Shown here piece by piece: positions 43,226 to 52,817 of a stretch of 64,000 bases of DNA. Every line of letters starts with the position of its first letter. The first letter of the stretch is position 1. The notes under the pieces are model-generated. The model was not told the origin of the DNA, did no database searches, and worked only from the letters and a program-made list of their open reading frames with translations. This DNA comes from Oscillospiraceae bacterium (GTDB taxonomy: Bacteria; Bacillota_A; Clostridia; Oscillospirales; CAG-272): the NCBI GenBank assembly GCA_015063335.1, contig SVUH01000005.1, positions 1-64,000 of the forward strand. The letters are read 5' to 3'. Made by a program: the position numbers and the translations under genes.

Positions 43226-44143
43226 CTATCTATGCAATATTTGTTTTGCTTTTTCTATATCTGCGCGTACCTGCGCCGCCATTTCCTCAATGCTTGAAAA
43301 TTTTTTCTCGGAACGGACAAACTCAATAAATTCGGTAGTGATCCTTTTGCCGTAAACGTCACCCTCAAAGTCAAACATGTGCGTTTCCGCACAGAGAATA
43401 CCCGTATCGACCGTCGGACGAATGCCTACGTTCGTTATGCCGTAATATGAGAAGCCATCAAAGGAGGTTTTTGTAAGATAAACGCCGTTTTTAGGCAACA
43501 GCATGTCCTTTTCGGGAAGAACGTTGACCGTCGGGAAGCCGAGCTTTCGTGCGAGATGCTGACCGCTTACGACCTCGGACGTTATAGTGTAGGGATACCC
43601 TAAAAGAGCCGCCGCCGTCTTTACATCGCCGCCTGAGATAAGAGAGCGTATTTCAGACGAGCTTACCGAAAGACCATCCACTCGGTATTCGGGCACGACG
43701 CTGATACCGATGCCGTGCTTTTTACAAATCTTCTCTAACATAACTGCATTTCCATGCGCACCCTTGCCGAAGGTATAATTGTATCCGCAGCATACGTGGA
43801 CAGCACCGAGCTTTTCTATTACAATTTTTTCTATAAATTCTTGCGCGTCAATTGAGAGTATTTCTGACGTAAGCGGCAAGGAGACACATACGGAAATTCC
43901 AAGCTCCTCAAAAAAACGAAGCTTTGAGTCGTCGGAGGAGATAAGACTTATAGACTCGGGCGCGAAGAAGGTGCGCACGGGCTTGTCAAAGGTGAGGACA
44001 GCTGTGCGGCAGTTAAGTTTTTTTGCAGCCTCGACGCCTGCGCGAAGCACCTTGCGGTGTCCCTCGTGTACTCCGTCAAAGCAACCGAGAACGACAGAAA
44101 AGGGCTCGTTAAACTCAAAGTTCAGCCCTCTGTGCATTACCAT
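43226..44143 (-). CDS. ribF: Bifunctional riboflavin kinase/FAD synthetase
   Basis: A 305-residue cytoplasmic enzyme that phosphorylates riboflavin to FMN and adenylates FMN to FAD. The N-terminal nucleotidyltransferase has GCFDGVHEGHRKVL and GYNYTFGKGAHGN with SSSEIRSLI; the C-terminal kinase has GQHLARKLGFPTVNV and TNVGIRPTVD. The ATG at 44143 follows AAGGAGGTGAG. No FMN riboswitch is seen. It stands beside the divergent Rnf operon, which needs both FMN and covalent flavin. Confidence 0.96.
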   Translation of the reverse strand: MVMHRGLNFEFNEPFSVVLGCFDGVHEGHRKVLRAGVEAAKKLNCRTAVLTFDKPVRTFFAPESISLISSDDSKLRFFEELGISVCVSLPLTSEILSIDAQEFIEKIVIEKLGAVHVCCGYNYTFGKGAHGNAVMLEKICKKHGIGISVVPEYRVDGLSVSSSEIRSLISGGDVKTAAALLGYPYTITSEVVSGQHLARKLGFPTVNVLPEKDMLLPKNGVYLTKTSFDGFSYYGITNVGIRPTVDTGILCAETHMFDFEGDVYGKRITTEFIEFVRSEKKFSSIEEMAAQVRADIEKAKQILHR

Positions 44144-44247
44144 ACTCTCACCTCCTTAGATCCGTTGTCAAATATTTTACCACATTTGTCTCGTAAAGGA
44201 AACACATAATTTGTAAATTTTATGTGATTGATAGGAATTATTAGTCA

Positions 44248-44276
44248 TTGACAAAACGTGTCAAAAATGATATAAT
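44248..44276 (+). promoter_or_regulatory. Strong sigma-A-type promoter for rnfCDGEAB
   Basis: TTGACA (44248-44253), a 17-base spacer and TATAAT (44271-44276), about 50 bases before rnfC. Confidence 0.85.
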
Positions 44277-44326
44277 GATATAATAGTATCAGTATTATAT
44301 ATGTTACAAGGAGGCGCAAAAACACT

Positions 44327-45619
44327 GTGTTCAAATTGAACGGAGTACATCTTAAGCACTGTAAAAATACCGCCGATGTTGCCCCTTTTCGCATGGGTAC
44401 CCCCAAGAAGGTCGTTATCCCAATGTCGATGCACATAGGCGCACCTGCAAAGCCCATAGTTAAGGCAGGCGACGAGGTTAAGGTAGGACAGCTCGTAGGC
44501 GAGCCGGGAGCAGGACTTTCCTCTCCGATATACTCGGGTGTGTCGGGAACTGTAAAAAAGATAGACGAGCTTATTACGGTCAGCGGTGCGCATATAACCA
44601 CCGTCGTTATCGAACCGGACGGACTTCAGACGGTACATGAGGACGTAAAGCCCCCCGTCGTTGAGAATAGGGAGCAGTTCCTTGATGCCGTACGCAAGAG
44701 CGGTATCGTCGGACTTGGTGGCGCAGGATTTCCTACTGTCGTAAAGCTCAGCGCAGATACGTCGAAAATTGACGCTGTCGTCGTCAACGGCGCGGAGTGC
44801 GAGCCTTACATAACCTCAGATACGAGGACTATGCTTGATGAGCCCGACGTAATCGTAGACGGACTTAAGATGCTGATGGAGTATCTTGACGTTAAAAAAG
44901 TTGTGATCGGCATTGAGAATAATAAGAAAAAATGTATTTCTGCTCTTAAGAGGGCGATACGCGGAATAAACGGTATCCAGATCAAAGCGCTTCCCGCGGT
45001 ATATCCGCAGGGCGGTGAAAAGGTACTTGTTTACCATACCGTCGGCAGAGTCATAAAAGAGGGACAGCTCCCGATAGACGCAGGAGTTATCGTTATAAAC
45101 TGCACGACAGTTGCGGCGATAGCAAAATACGTAATGACAGGCATGCCACTTGTGGAAAAGTGCGTAACGGTCGACGGCTCTGCGATATCCGAGCCTAAAA
45201 ACGTTATTGCGCCTATCGGAACACCTGCGCTTGAGCTTATAGAATTTTGCGGCGGCTTTAAAACACAGCCGAGAAAAATTCTTTGGGGTGGACCTATGAT
45301 GGGTATAGCTTTGCCCGACCTTAATATGCCCGTAATGAAGCAGACAAACGCAATTCTTGCGTTTGACCGAAAGGATGCAACGCCGCCCGAGGAGACCGCT
45401 TGTATCAAGTGCGGACAGTGCATAAGCCATTGTCCGTTAAGGCTTTCTCCTACCGACATTAATAAGGCATACTCGGCAAAGGACAAAGAAGCGCTTCAAA
45501 AGCTCAAGGTAAATCTTTGTATGGAGTGCGGCTCCTGCTCTTACGTGTGCCCCGCAAAGAAAAATTTAGTTCAGACTAACAAGCTTGCAAAGGCAATGCT
45601 TAGAAACGGAGGTAAATAA
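44327..45619 (+). CDS. rnfC: Rnf electron transport complex subunit C
   Basis: A 430-residue peripheral subunit of the ion-pumping ferredoxin:NAD+ oxidoreductase. It has the N-terminal barrel-like region, the NADH/FMN-binding segment (GLGGAGFPTVVKL, NGAECEPY) and two 4Fe-4S motifs (CIKCGQCISHCP, CMECGSCSYVCP). The start is GTG at 44327, after AAGGAGG. First gene of rnfCDGEAB, the gene order common in Clostridia. Length is at the shorter, Clostridial end. Confidence 0.96.
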   Translation: MFKLNGVHLKHCKNTADVAPFRMGTPKKVVIPMSMHIGAPAKPIVKAGDEVKVGQLVGEPGAGLSSPIYSGVSGTVKKIDELITVSGAHITTVVIEPDGLQTVHEDVKPPVVENREQFLDAVRKSGIVGLGGAGFPTVVKLSADTSKIDAVVVNGAECEPYITSDTRTMLDEPDVIVDGLKMLMEYLDVKKVVIGIENNKKKCISALKRAIRGINGIQIKALPAVYPQGGEKVLVYHTVGRVIKEGQLPIDAGVIVINCTTVAAIAKYVMTGMPLVEKCVTVDGSAISEPKNVIAPIGTPALELIEFCGGFKTQPRKILWGGPMMGIALPDLNMPVMKQTNAILAFDRKDATPPEETACIKCGQCISHCPLRLSPTDINKAYSAKDKEALQKLKVNLCMECGSCSYVCPAKKNLVQTNKLAKAMLRNGGK

Positions 45620-45621
45620 GC

Positions 45622-46533
45622 TTGGATAACAGCGTACTTTTAGTATCTCCGTCACCTCACGTTCGTTCAAGGCGAAACACTCAAAACATAATGCTCGACG
45701 TTATTATCGCGCTTTGTCCTGCGCTCGTTGCGTCCGTTATAATATTCGGCTATCGCGCGCTTGTCGTTACGCTTTTCTGCATTGGAGTGTGCGTTGCGTC
45801 CGAGTTTTTGTTTGAGCTTGTAACGAAGAGAAAAAAGACGGTCAAGGACCTTTCCGCTGTCGTTACGGGAATGCTCCTTGCATTTAATCTACCTGTAAAC
45901 ATACCGCTCTGGCAGGCGGCTGTCGGATGCGTTATTGCGATAGTTATAGTAAAGCAGCTTTTCGGCGGTATCGGTTGCAATTTCGCAAACCCCGCGATCA
46001 CCGCAAGAGTAGTAATGCTCATTTCCTTTGCGAGCAGTATGACGAGCTTTTCGACAAGACTCGATGCGGTAAGCTCCGCAACGCCCCTTTCGGGTGGCGA
46101 GATGCCCTCGATCATTGATCTGCTTCTCGGCAATCACGGAGGAAGCCTTGGAGAAACCTGCGCGATAGCACTTCTCATCGGCTTTGCGTATTTGCTTATC
46201 CGCCGCGTGATAACGTGGCATACTCCCGTCGTGTTCGTGGGAACGGTGTTTTTGTTTACTCTCGCGCTTGGCGAAAATCCAGTTGAGCACGTGCTGACTG
46301 GCGGACTTTTGCTTGGTGCTGTGTTTATGGCGACGGACTATTCCACCACACCGCCCACAAAATGGGGTAAGGTTATATTCGGTGTAGGCTGCGGTGTTAT
46401 AACCGTGCTTATCCGCGTTTTCGGCAATTATCCCGAGGGTGTGTCGTTTGCAATTCTCCTTATGAACATACTTACGCCTCTTATATCCAAGGTGTGCGCA
46501 CCAAGACCGTTTGGAGGTGTTAAGAAAAAATGA
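45622..46533 (+). CDS. rnfD: Rnf electron transport complex subunit D
   Basis: A 303-residue membrane subunit with about ten TM segments and a covalent-FMN attachment motif (VSSATPLSGGE, with the Thr that receives FMN). The start is TTG at 45622, 9 bases after GGAGG. It overlaps rnfG by 4 bases. An ApbE-type flavin transferase is needed for its maturation and is not in the window. Confidence 0.94.
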   Translation: MDNSVLLVSPSPHVRSRRNTQNIMLDVIIALCPALVASVIIFGYRALVVTLFCIGVCVASEFLFELVTKRKKTVKDLSAVVTGMLLAFNLPVNIPLWQAAVGCVIAIVIVKQLFGGIGCNFANPAITARVVMLISFASSMTSFSTRLDAVSSATPLSGGEMPSIIDLLLGNHGGSLGETCAIALLIGFAYLLIRRVITWHTPVVFVGTVFLFTLALGENPVEHVLTGGLLLGAVFMATDYSTTPPTKWGKVIFGVGCGVITVLIRVFGNYPEGVSFAILLMNILTPLISKVCAPRPFGGVKKK

Positions 46534-47069
46534 AAAAGATGAATACGTCAGTGAAAAGTATAATCGTGCTTGTCGCTATCTGCCTTGTAATAGGCGGCGC
46601 TATGGCGGCAGTCAATATGATAACCGAGCCGAAGATAGCAGAGGCGGAGGCAGAGGCTGAGCGACTCGCCCTTGCCGAGGTCTGCCCCGAGAACGGCGGC
46701 TTTGAAGCGATCTCGGGAATAGAGCTTCCCAAGTCGGTAAAGACGGTGTATCGCGACCTTGACGGGGAGGGCTACGTTGCCATGCTTTCCGTCGGCGGAT
46801 ACGATTCCTCAAAGCCCATGTCCGTAGCGGTCGGATTTACGAGCGGCTGCCAAATAATCAAGTGCAAGGTCATTTCCGCGCAGGGAGAGACCTCGGGAAT
46901 AGGAAGCAAGGTCATGGACGAGGACTTCCTTATGCAGTTCGACGGTAAGTCCGAGGGGCTTGACGGCGTGGACGCAATAAGCGGAGCAACGATCTCGTCC
47001 TCGGCACTCATAGATGCGGTAAGAGAAAGCTTTTCGGCATTAAAGGCGGCAGAGGAGGTGGCAAAATGA
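46530..47069 (+). CDS. rnfG: Rnf electron transport complex subunit G
   Basis: A 179-residue FMN-binding subunit with one N-terminal TM (about residues 9-27) and an exported FMN-binding domain. The flavinylation motif SGAT lies in DAISGATISSSALIDAV near the C-terminus. GGAGG stands before the ATG, and ATGA overlaps with rnfD before it and rnfE after it. Confidence 0.95.
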   Translation: MKKMNTSVKSIIVLVAICLVIGGAMAAVNMITEPKIAEAEAEAERLALAEVCPENGGFEAISGIELPKSVKTVYRDLDGEGYVAMLSVGGYDSSKPMSVAVGFTSGCQIIKCKVISAQGETSGIGSKVMDEDFLMQFDGKSEGLDGVDAISGATISSSALIDAVRESFSALKAAEEVAK

Positions 47070-47755
47070 GCAAGTGGAAGAATTTTTTAAAGGGAATAAT
47101 AAAGGAAAATCCCGTACTCGTGCTTGTCCTTGGTACTTGCCCGACGCTTGCAGTCACAACCTCGGTGCTCAACGCCCTTGGCATGGGACTTGCCGCAACG
47201 GTAGTCCTTTTGTGCTCCAATATGGCAATATCGGCATTGCGTAAGGTTATCCCAGATAAGGTAAGAATACCCTGCTACATAGTTCTTATAGCGGGATTTG
47301 TTACCATGGTCGAGATGCTTATGCACGCGTTTGTTCCGAGCCTTTACGAGTCGCTCGGTATATTCCTCTCGCTTATAGTTGTTAACTGTATCATTCTCGG
47401 CAGAGCCGAAATGTACGCAAGCAAAAATACGGTAGTCGATTCCGCGATCGACGCGCTCGGAATGGGAGTAGGCTTTACGCTTGCGCTGTTCCTTATGGCA
47501 TCAATACGTGAGGTGTTTGGCGCGGGATCGTGGTGCGGCCTTGAGATACCCTTTGCGGGAGATTACAGTATGATGATACTGACTATGGCTCCGGGTGGAT
47601 TTTTCGTGTTCGGCTGCCTTATAGCGCTCGTTAACTTTATCACGACTCGAAAGGGCGGCAAGGTAAAGAAGAACGTCGGATGTGCAGGCTGCCCCTCGGC
47701 AAGCCTTTGCGGTAAGATGCAGGACGCAGGCTGCGAAAAGGAGGAGAATAAGTGA
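47066..47755 (+). CDS. rnfE: Rnf electron transport complex subunit E, with cysteine-rich tail
   Basis: A 229-residue membrane subunit with six TM segments; NPVLVLVLGTCPTLAVTTS at the N-terminus is diagnostic. After the last helix there is a soluble tail of about 35 residues with four cysteines (VGCAGCPSASLCGKMQDAGC), which is beyond the usual end of the family and could bind metal. Coupled by overlap to rnfG and rnfA. Confidence 0.94.
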   Translation: MSKWKNFLKGIIKENPVLVLVLGTCPTLAVTTSVLNALGMGLAATVVLLCSNMAISALRKVIPDKVRIPCYIVLIAGFVTMVEMLMHAFVPSLYESLGIFLSLIVVNCIILGRAEMYASKNTVVDSAIDALGMGVGFTLALFLMASIREVFGAGSWCGLEIPFAGDYSMMILTMAPGGFFVFGCLIALVNFITTRKGGKVKKNVGCAGCPSASLCGKMQDAGCEKEENK

Positions 47756-48354
47756 TGGAAGAATTAAGAACGCTTATTATAATCCTTCTTACCTCGGTTC
47801 TCGTAAATAACTACGTGCTTTCAAGATTTTTGGGAATTTGTCCGTTTCTCGGTGTTTCCAAAAAGCTTAACCAAGCTGTGGGAATGGGTGTTGCGGTAAT
47901 ATTCGTAATGCTCATGGCAACTGCCGCGACATGGCCTATACAGACCTTTTTGCTTGAGAACTTCGGACTTGGCTATATGAGAACGATAGTGTTTATTCTC
48001 GTTATAGCCGCACTCGTTCAGCTCGTTGAAATGGTTCTTAAAAAATATATTCCCGCGCTTCACGCGTCTCTCGGAATATATCTGCCTCTTATCACCACCA
48101 ATTGCGCGGTGCTCGGCGTAACCATAAACAATATCAACGAGAATTTTGGCTTTTTGCAGTCAATGGTAAGCTCACTTGGAGCAGGACTCGGATTTTTACT
48201 TGCAATGGTGCTGTTTGCGGGTGTGCGCTCAAGGCTTGAGGAGGCAAAGCCCCCGAAGTGCTTTGAGGGACTTCCAATAACCCTCGTTTCCGCATCTATC
48301 GTCGCACTGTCCTTCTTTGGATTTGCGGGCATAGTTGACGGTATTTTCGGATAA
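47755..48354 (+). CDS. rnfA: Rnf electron transport complex subunit A
   Basis: A 199-residue membrane subunit with six TM segments, paralogous to RnfE with inverted topology. The start NNYVLSRFLGICPFLGVSKK holds the conserved Cys that binds an intramembrane 2Fe-2S with RnfE. The ATG at 47755 overlaps the rnfE stop (TGATG); a GTG three bases earlier is possible. AGGAGG precedes it. Confidence 0.95.
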   Translation: MEELRTLIIILLTSVLVNNYVLSRFLGICPFLGVSKKLNQAVGMGVAVIFVMLMATAATWPIQTFLLENFGLGYMRTIVFILVIAALVQLVEMVLKKYIPALHASLGIYLPLITTNCAVLGVTINNINENFGFLQSMVSSLGAGLGFLLAMVLFAGVRSRLEEAKPPKCFEGLPITLVSASIVALSFFGFAGIVDGIFG

Positions 48355-48366
48355 GGAGGTAAGTAT

Positions 48367-49197
48367 ATGACTGAACCAATGAAGATTTTAGTTGCGATAG
48401 CGGTCGTCGTCGGTATCGGCGCAGTTTGCGCGATAGTATTGGTCGTGGCATCAAAGGCGTTTGCTGTTAAAGAGGACGAAAAATATGCAAAAATACGTGA
48501 GTGTCTTCCCGGCGCTAACTGCGGTGCGTGCGGATATGCAGGCTGTGACGGCTACGCAAAGGCACTTGCGGAGAGTGACGGAATTGCCGCAAATCTCTGT
48601 ATCCCCGGTGGAGACGGAGCGGCAACGGCAATTGCCGATATACTCGGTGTTGAGGTCGGCGACGTCGTTGAAAGAGTTGCCGTCGTGCATTGCTACGGCG
48701 ACTGTGAGCACACCTCAAACAAAATGGATTACGTGGGTATTAAGACCTGCGAGGCGGCAAAGCTTATGTTCGGTGGGCAGGGAAAATGCGTCTGGGGCTG
48801 TATAGGCTTTGGCGACTGCGTTGCGGTTTGCCCTCAGGGAGCGATATGTATTGAGAACGGAATCGCTCATATTGATACGAGAAAATGTATCGGCTGCGGT
48901 CTTTGCCAAAGGGCGTGTCCGCGCGGACTTATTGAGGTCATCAAGGACGTTGACTGCGTGCTCGTTACCTGCAACAATACGGAAAAGGGCGCGTCGGTCA
49001 GAGGGAAATGCTCAAACGGCTGTATCGGCTGTAAAAAATGTGAGAAGAATTGCCCTGCGGAGGCTATCTCGGTTACGGATAACCTTGCGAGAATTGACTA
49101 CGAAAAATGTACCGATTGCGGCGAGTGCGCAAGAAATTGCCCCGTTGGCTGTATTATCGTTTCCGATTTCAGCGGATTGCACAGAGTAAAAAATTAA
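48367..49197 (+). CDS. rnfB: Rnf electron transport complex subunit B
   Basis: A 276-residue peripheral ferredoxin-like subunit that accepts electrons from ferredoxin. One N-terminal TM, the four-Cys cluster in CLPGANCGACGYAGC and several ferredoxin motifs (CIGCGLCQRACP, CIGCKKCEKNCP, CTDCGECARNCP), with another Cys-rich segment (CVWGCIGFGDC) in between. RBS AAGGAGG is 6 bases upstream. Last gene of the Rnf operon, followed after about 20 bases by a phosphoesterase gene. Confidence 0.96.
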   Translation: MTEPMKILVAIAVVVGIGAVCAIVLVVASKAFAVKEDEKYAKIRECLPGANCGACGYAGCDGYAKALAESDGIAANLCIPGGDGAATAIADILGVEVGDVVERVAVVHCYGDCEHTSNKMDYVGIKTCEAAKLMFGGQGKCVWGCIGFGDCVAVCPQGAICIENGIAHIDTRKCIGCGLCQRACPRGLIEVIKDVDCVLVTCNNTEKGASVRGKCSNGCIGCKKCEKNCPAEAISVTDNLARIDYEKCTDCGECARNCPVGCIIVSDFSGLHRVKN

Positions 49198-49216
49198 AAT
49201 GGGAGGGGGAGACGCT

Positions 49217-49993
49217 ATGGAAGCCTTTGTGACAACGGAATACTCTATAAAGCTTGACAAAGTGGAAAAAGAGCTTACGGTAGCGATCCTCTCCGATCTT
49301 CACAGCTCGCCGTCCACGGATATATCGGGAATGGTGGAGCTTTTGCAAAAAAGGAGTCCTGACTATATACTCATGCCGGGAGACGTCTTTGAGCGGCTTG
49401 ACGGCAAGCGTACCGAGTGGACAGATGCGGGGCTTGAGCTTATGAAAAAATCATCAGAGATCGCTCCCGTAATGTATTCATTTGGCAACCATGAAAACGG
49501 CGGATTTGGCTCTTGGAATTTCTTGAAGTGGCGGAAAAAGTATTTTTTGCCCAAATATTTTTCGCCCGAGGAGCTTGACCTGATATTTGACAGCGGTGCG
49601 ACCGTGCTTGACGACACTTACGTCATAGAGGACGGAATTGCGTTCGGCGGACTGACATCGGGCTTTATAAATCGGGAGCGAAAGCCAAATCTTGATTGGC
49701 TTGACGAATTTTGCTCGCTCGATACGCCCAAAATACTGCTTTGCCACCACCCCGAATATTATAAAAAATATTTAAATGATAAGAATATTGATTTGATAGT
49801 TTCGGGACACGCGCACGGGGGTCAATGGCGATTTTTCGGCAGAGGTCTTTTTGCACCGGGGCAGGGGTTATTCCCGAAGTATACCTCGGGAGTTCACGAC
49901 GGACGTTTTGTTGTGTCGCGCGGACTTAAGGTAGGCGGCAAAATACCGAGAATTTTTAACAGACCCGAAATTGTTTTTTTAAAAATCAACTGA
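49217..49993 (+). CDS. Metallophosphoesterase (calcineurin-like)
   Basis: A 258-residue phosphoesterase with the five metal-binding motifs: ILSDLHSS, MPGDVFE, FGNHENGG, LLCHHPEYY and SGHAHGGQWRFFGRGLFAPG. The last resembles the YkuE/YaeI type that acts on lipid or nucleotide substrates, but substrate cannot be read. The start at 49217 follows GGGAGGGGGAG; an ATG 18 bases earlier overlaps that site. It has no signal peptide. It lies close downstream of rnfB, likely in the same transcript, and ends at a hairpin terminator. Confidence 0.9.
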   Translation: MEAFVTTEYSIKLDKVEKELTVAILSDLHSSPSTDISGMVELLQKRSPDYILMPGDVFERLDGKRTEWTDAGLELMKKSSEIAPVMYSFGNHENGGFGSWNFLKWRKKYFLPKYFSPEELDLIFDSGATVLDDTYVIEDGIAFGGLTSGFINRERKPNLDWLDEFCSLDTPKILLCHHPEYYKKYLNDKNIDLIVSGHAHGGQWRFFGRGLFAPGQGLFPKYTSGVHDGRFVVSRGLKVGGKIPRIFNRPEIVFLKIN

Positions 49994-50006
49994 ATATGAA
50001 ACTAAC

Positions 50007-50053
50007 AAAAAATCAACTTGCTTTCATTTTTTTGAACGCGAGTTGATTTTTTT
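50007..50053 (+). terminator. Intrinsic terminator after the Rnf/phosphoesterase unit
   Basis: AAAAATCAACT pairs with AGTTGATTTTT across a T-rich loop, with a final T run. Confidence 0.85.
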
Positions 50054-50136
50054 GTTTGCCGTAAAAACAAAATCGAGTATATATTCTCTCAAATTGCGGA
50101 ACAATTATTGTATCTTTAAAAAATGGAGGAGTAAAA

Positions 50137-51216
50137 ATGAAAGCAAGCAAAATACTCATTTTGATCTGTGCACTTGCGTTGTGCCTCGGTACGTTTTACG
50201 GCTGTGGCAGAAAGCAAGCCGCAGATGTTCACGTGTTCTATTACACGTACAGCGACACCTATATTTCAACGGTTCGCGCGTCTCTTGACAAGCAGCTTGG
50301 TGATGCTGGCATATCTTATCAGGATCACGACGGAAACAACAACCAGACAACTCAGACTGAGCAGGTGCAGACGGCAATTACCAAGGGCGCAAAGCTTATC
50401 GTAGTTAATATTGTAACGACTGGCTCTGACGACGCGGCAAACGGCATCGTAAGTCTTGCCAAGGACGCGGGCATCCCCGTTATCTTTTTCAACAGAGAGG
50501 TATCCGACGGGGTTGTAAACAGCTACGACAAGTGTATCTTTATAGGAACAGATGCGGCTGAGGCAGGATATTTGCAGGGCGATATGATCGGCGACTACGT
50601 TGTTAAGAATTACAACGCGATCGACCTCAACGGCGACGGTAAGATATCCTACGTCATGTTCATGGGCGAAAAAGGCAACAACGAAGCGATATACAGAACG
50701 CAGTATTCGGTTGAAAATGCTAACAAAAAGCTTAAAGAGGCAGGCAAGCCCGCGCTTGAGTTTTACGACAAGGCGAATAATGATAAGTATCTGCTTGACA
50801 GAGACGGAAAGTGGTCGGCTCAGGCGGCAAACGAGTATATGACGACGATTCTCGCCTCTTATAATACCCAGAATAAGAATATGGTCGAGCTTGTAATATG
50901 CAATAACGACGGCATGGCAGAGGGCGCAATATCGGCGCTCAGCGGAGCAGGATTTAATACGGGTGCGGCGAATGCCACGGCAATTCCCGTTTTCGGTGTT
51001 GACGCAACGAGTGCGGCGGTATCTCTTATATCCGCAGGTAAAATGGCGGGAACAATCAAGCAGGATGCCGACGGTATGGCTACGGCAATAATGAAGAGCG
51101 TTTCCAATTCACTTGACGGCAAGGCGCTCCTTGACGGTATGTCGGATTACCAGATCGACGACGACGTAAACAAGGTAAGAATTCATTATTCGGTATATCT
51201 TGGCGAAAACAAGTAA
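50137..51216 (+). CDS. mglB: Galactose/glucose ABC transporter substrate-binding lipoprotein (MglB-like)
   Basis: A 359-residue periplasmic-binding-type lipoprotein: signal peptide with lipobox (TFYGC at about residues 19-23), then the two-lobe fold. MglB traits include the calcium loop DLNGDGKISY and INGxF-like ligand positions (NREVSDGVVN, FGVDATSAAV). It captures galactose or glucose outside the cell for MglA/MglC. GGAGG precedes the ATG. An intergenic hairpin separates it from mglA. Confidence 0.92.
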   Translation: MKASKILILICALALCLGTFYGCGRKQAADVHVFYYTYSDTYISTVRASLDKQLGDAGISYQDHDGNNNQTTQTEQVQTAITKGAKLIVVNIVTTGSDDAANGIVSLAKDAGIPVIFFNREVSDGVVNSYDKCIFIGTDAAEAGYLQGDMIGDYVVKNYNAIDLNGDGKISYVMFMGEKGNNEAIYRTQYSVENANKKLKEAGKPALEFYDKANNDKYLLDRDGKWSAQAANEYMTTILASYNTQNKNMVELVICNNDGMAEGAISALSGAGFNTGAANATAIPVFGVDATSAAVSLISAGKMAGTIKQDADGMATAIMKSVSNSLDGKALLDGMSDYQIDDDVNKVRIHYSVYLGENK

Positions 51217-51225
51217 ATCATAAAT

Positions 51226-51260
51226 AGGGGTTGCTTCGTTGGCTAAACGAAGCACCCCCT
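51226..51260 (+). terminator. mglB-mglA intergenic hairpin (possible attenuator)
   Basis: AGGGGTTGCTTCGTT can pair with AACGAAGCACCCC (stem of about 12-13 bp with one mismatch), without a T run. It may protect mglB mRNA or reduce read-through, giving excess binding protein. Confidence 0.6.
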
Positions 51261-51291
51261 GTATCTAAATTTATAAAAACAGGTAAACGGA

Positions 51292-52797
51292 ATGCAAGAA
51301 TATTTACTTGAAATGAAAAACATAAGTAAGGAGTTTCCAAGCGTAAAGGCTCTGTCGGACGTTACCTTCAGGCTTCGCAGGGGAACGGTGCACGCTCTTA
51401 TGGGAGAGAACGGCGCGGGTAAATCAACCCTTATGAAATGCCTTTTCGGAATTTATGGGGCGGATAGCGGAGAGATAGTGCTCGACGGTGAGCGCGTAAG
51501 CTTCAAAAATCCTGCTGAGGCGCTCCGCCACGGAGTTGCCATGGTGCATCAGGAGCTTAATCAGGCACTCAAAAGAAGCGTCTCTGATAACATCTGGCTT
51601 GGACGGTATCCGACGCGCCTCGGTGTGACGCTTGAGGGCAAGATGTATCACGACACCTTGGAAATATTTAAGGAGCTTGAAATAAACGTTGACCCTCGAA
51701 GAATAATGAGCACAATGTCCGTGTCGGAGCGGCAGATCGTAGAAATTGCCAAGGCTGTATCTTATAACTCAAAGGTAATCGTGCTTGACGAGCCTACCTC
51801 ATCTCTTAACGAAAAAGAGGTCGAGCATCTGTTCCGAATCATAAAAAAGCTTAAAGACAGAGGCTGCGGCATAATCTATATCTCTCATAAAATGGAAGAA
51901 ATTTTAGAAATATCCGACGATATCACCGTAATGCGCGACGGTAAAAACGTAGCGACTCATAGAGCAGAGGAGCTTGATATGGATAAAATAATCAAGCTTA
52001 TGGTGGGCAGAGAGCTGACGGAGCGCTTTCCGCCAAAGACTAACCTGATAGGCGACGTTACGCTTCGCGTCGAGGGACTTACGGCAAAATACGCGAACGT
52101 CAAGGACGTAAGCTTTGAGGTTCGCGCGGGCGAGATCGTCGGCGTCGCGGGACTTGGCGGCGCTGGGCGCACCGAGCTGCTTGAGTGCATATTCGGGCTT
52201 CTTACAAAAAGCGGCGGAAAAATGACGCTCGGCACTAAGGAGATATACAACAGAACGCCGCGCGAGGCTATCGCGAACGGCTTTGCAATGCTCACAGAGG
52301 AGCGCCGCGCTACGGGAATATTCGGAATACTTGATATAACGGAGAATACGGTAATTTCAAATCTTTCGGCATACCGACTTGCAGGCGTGCTTTTGAACCG
52401 TAAAAAAATGAACAAGGATACGGATTGGTCGATAAGTGCTATGCGAATAAAAACGCCGTCGAGGCAAAGCAAAATAAGAAATCTGTCGGGCGGAAATCAG
52501 CAGAAGGTGATTCTCGGCAGGTGGCTGTTGACAAGCCCCGAGGTACTGTTACTCGACGAGCCGACCAGAGGAATTGACGTCGGCGCAAAGTATGAGATAT
52601 ATCAGCTCATAATTGAGCTTGCCTCTAAGGGTAAATCCGTAATTATGGTATCCAGCGAGATGCCCGAGCTTCTCGGGATCTGCGACAGAATACTCGTCAT
52701 GTCGGGTGGACGACTTGCGGGCGAGGTGGCGCTCGGAAGCGAAAGAGAAGCAGACGTTCAAGAAAAGATAATGACGCTTGCCGCAAAATATGTATAG
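51292..52797 (+). CDS. mglA: Galactose/glucose ABC transporter ATPase (MglA-like)
   Basis: A 501-residue cytoplasmic ATPase with two tandem ABC domains, as in CUT2 sugar importers. The first has Walker [14 protein letters not shown], signature [14 protein letters not shown] and Walker [12 protein letters not shown]; the second has a degenerate Walker A ([11 protein letters not shown]), signature [13 protein letters not shown] and Walker [10 protein letters not shown]. One degenerate second site is normal for this class. mglC begins 20 bases downstream. Confidence 0.94.
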   Translation: MQEYLLEMKNISKEFPSVKALSDVTFRLRRGTVHALMGENGAGKSTLMKCLFGIYGADSGEIVLDGERVSFKNPAEALRHGVAMVHQELNQALKRSVSDNIWLGRYPTRLGVTLEGKMYHDTLEIFKELEINVDPRRIMSTMSVSERQIVEIAKAVSYNSKVIVLDEPTSSLNEKEVEHLFRIIKKLKDRGCGIIYISHKMEEILEISDDITVMRDGKNVATHRAEELDMDKIIKLMVGRELTERFPPKTNLIGDVTLRVEGLTAKYANVKDVSFEVRAGEIVGVAGLGGAGRTELLECIFGLLTKSGGKMTLGTKEIYNRTPREAIANGFAMLTEERRATGIFGILDITENTVISNLSAYRLAGVLLNRKKMNKDTDWSISAMRIKTPSRQSKIRNLSGGNQQKVILGRWLLTSPEVLLLDEPTRGIDVGAKYEIYQLIIELASKGKSVIMVSSEMPELLGICDRILVMSGGRLAGEVALGSEREADVQEKIMTLAAKYV

Positions 52798-52817
52798 CCG
52801 TAAGGGAGTAATACAAA

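Noticed and set aside
43226..44247. FMN riboswitch before ribF
   Set aside because: The upstream region is short and has no recognisable RFN element.
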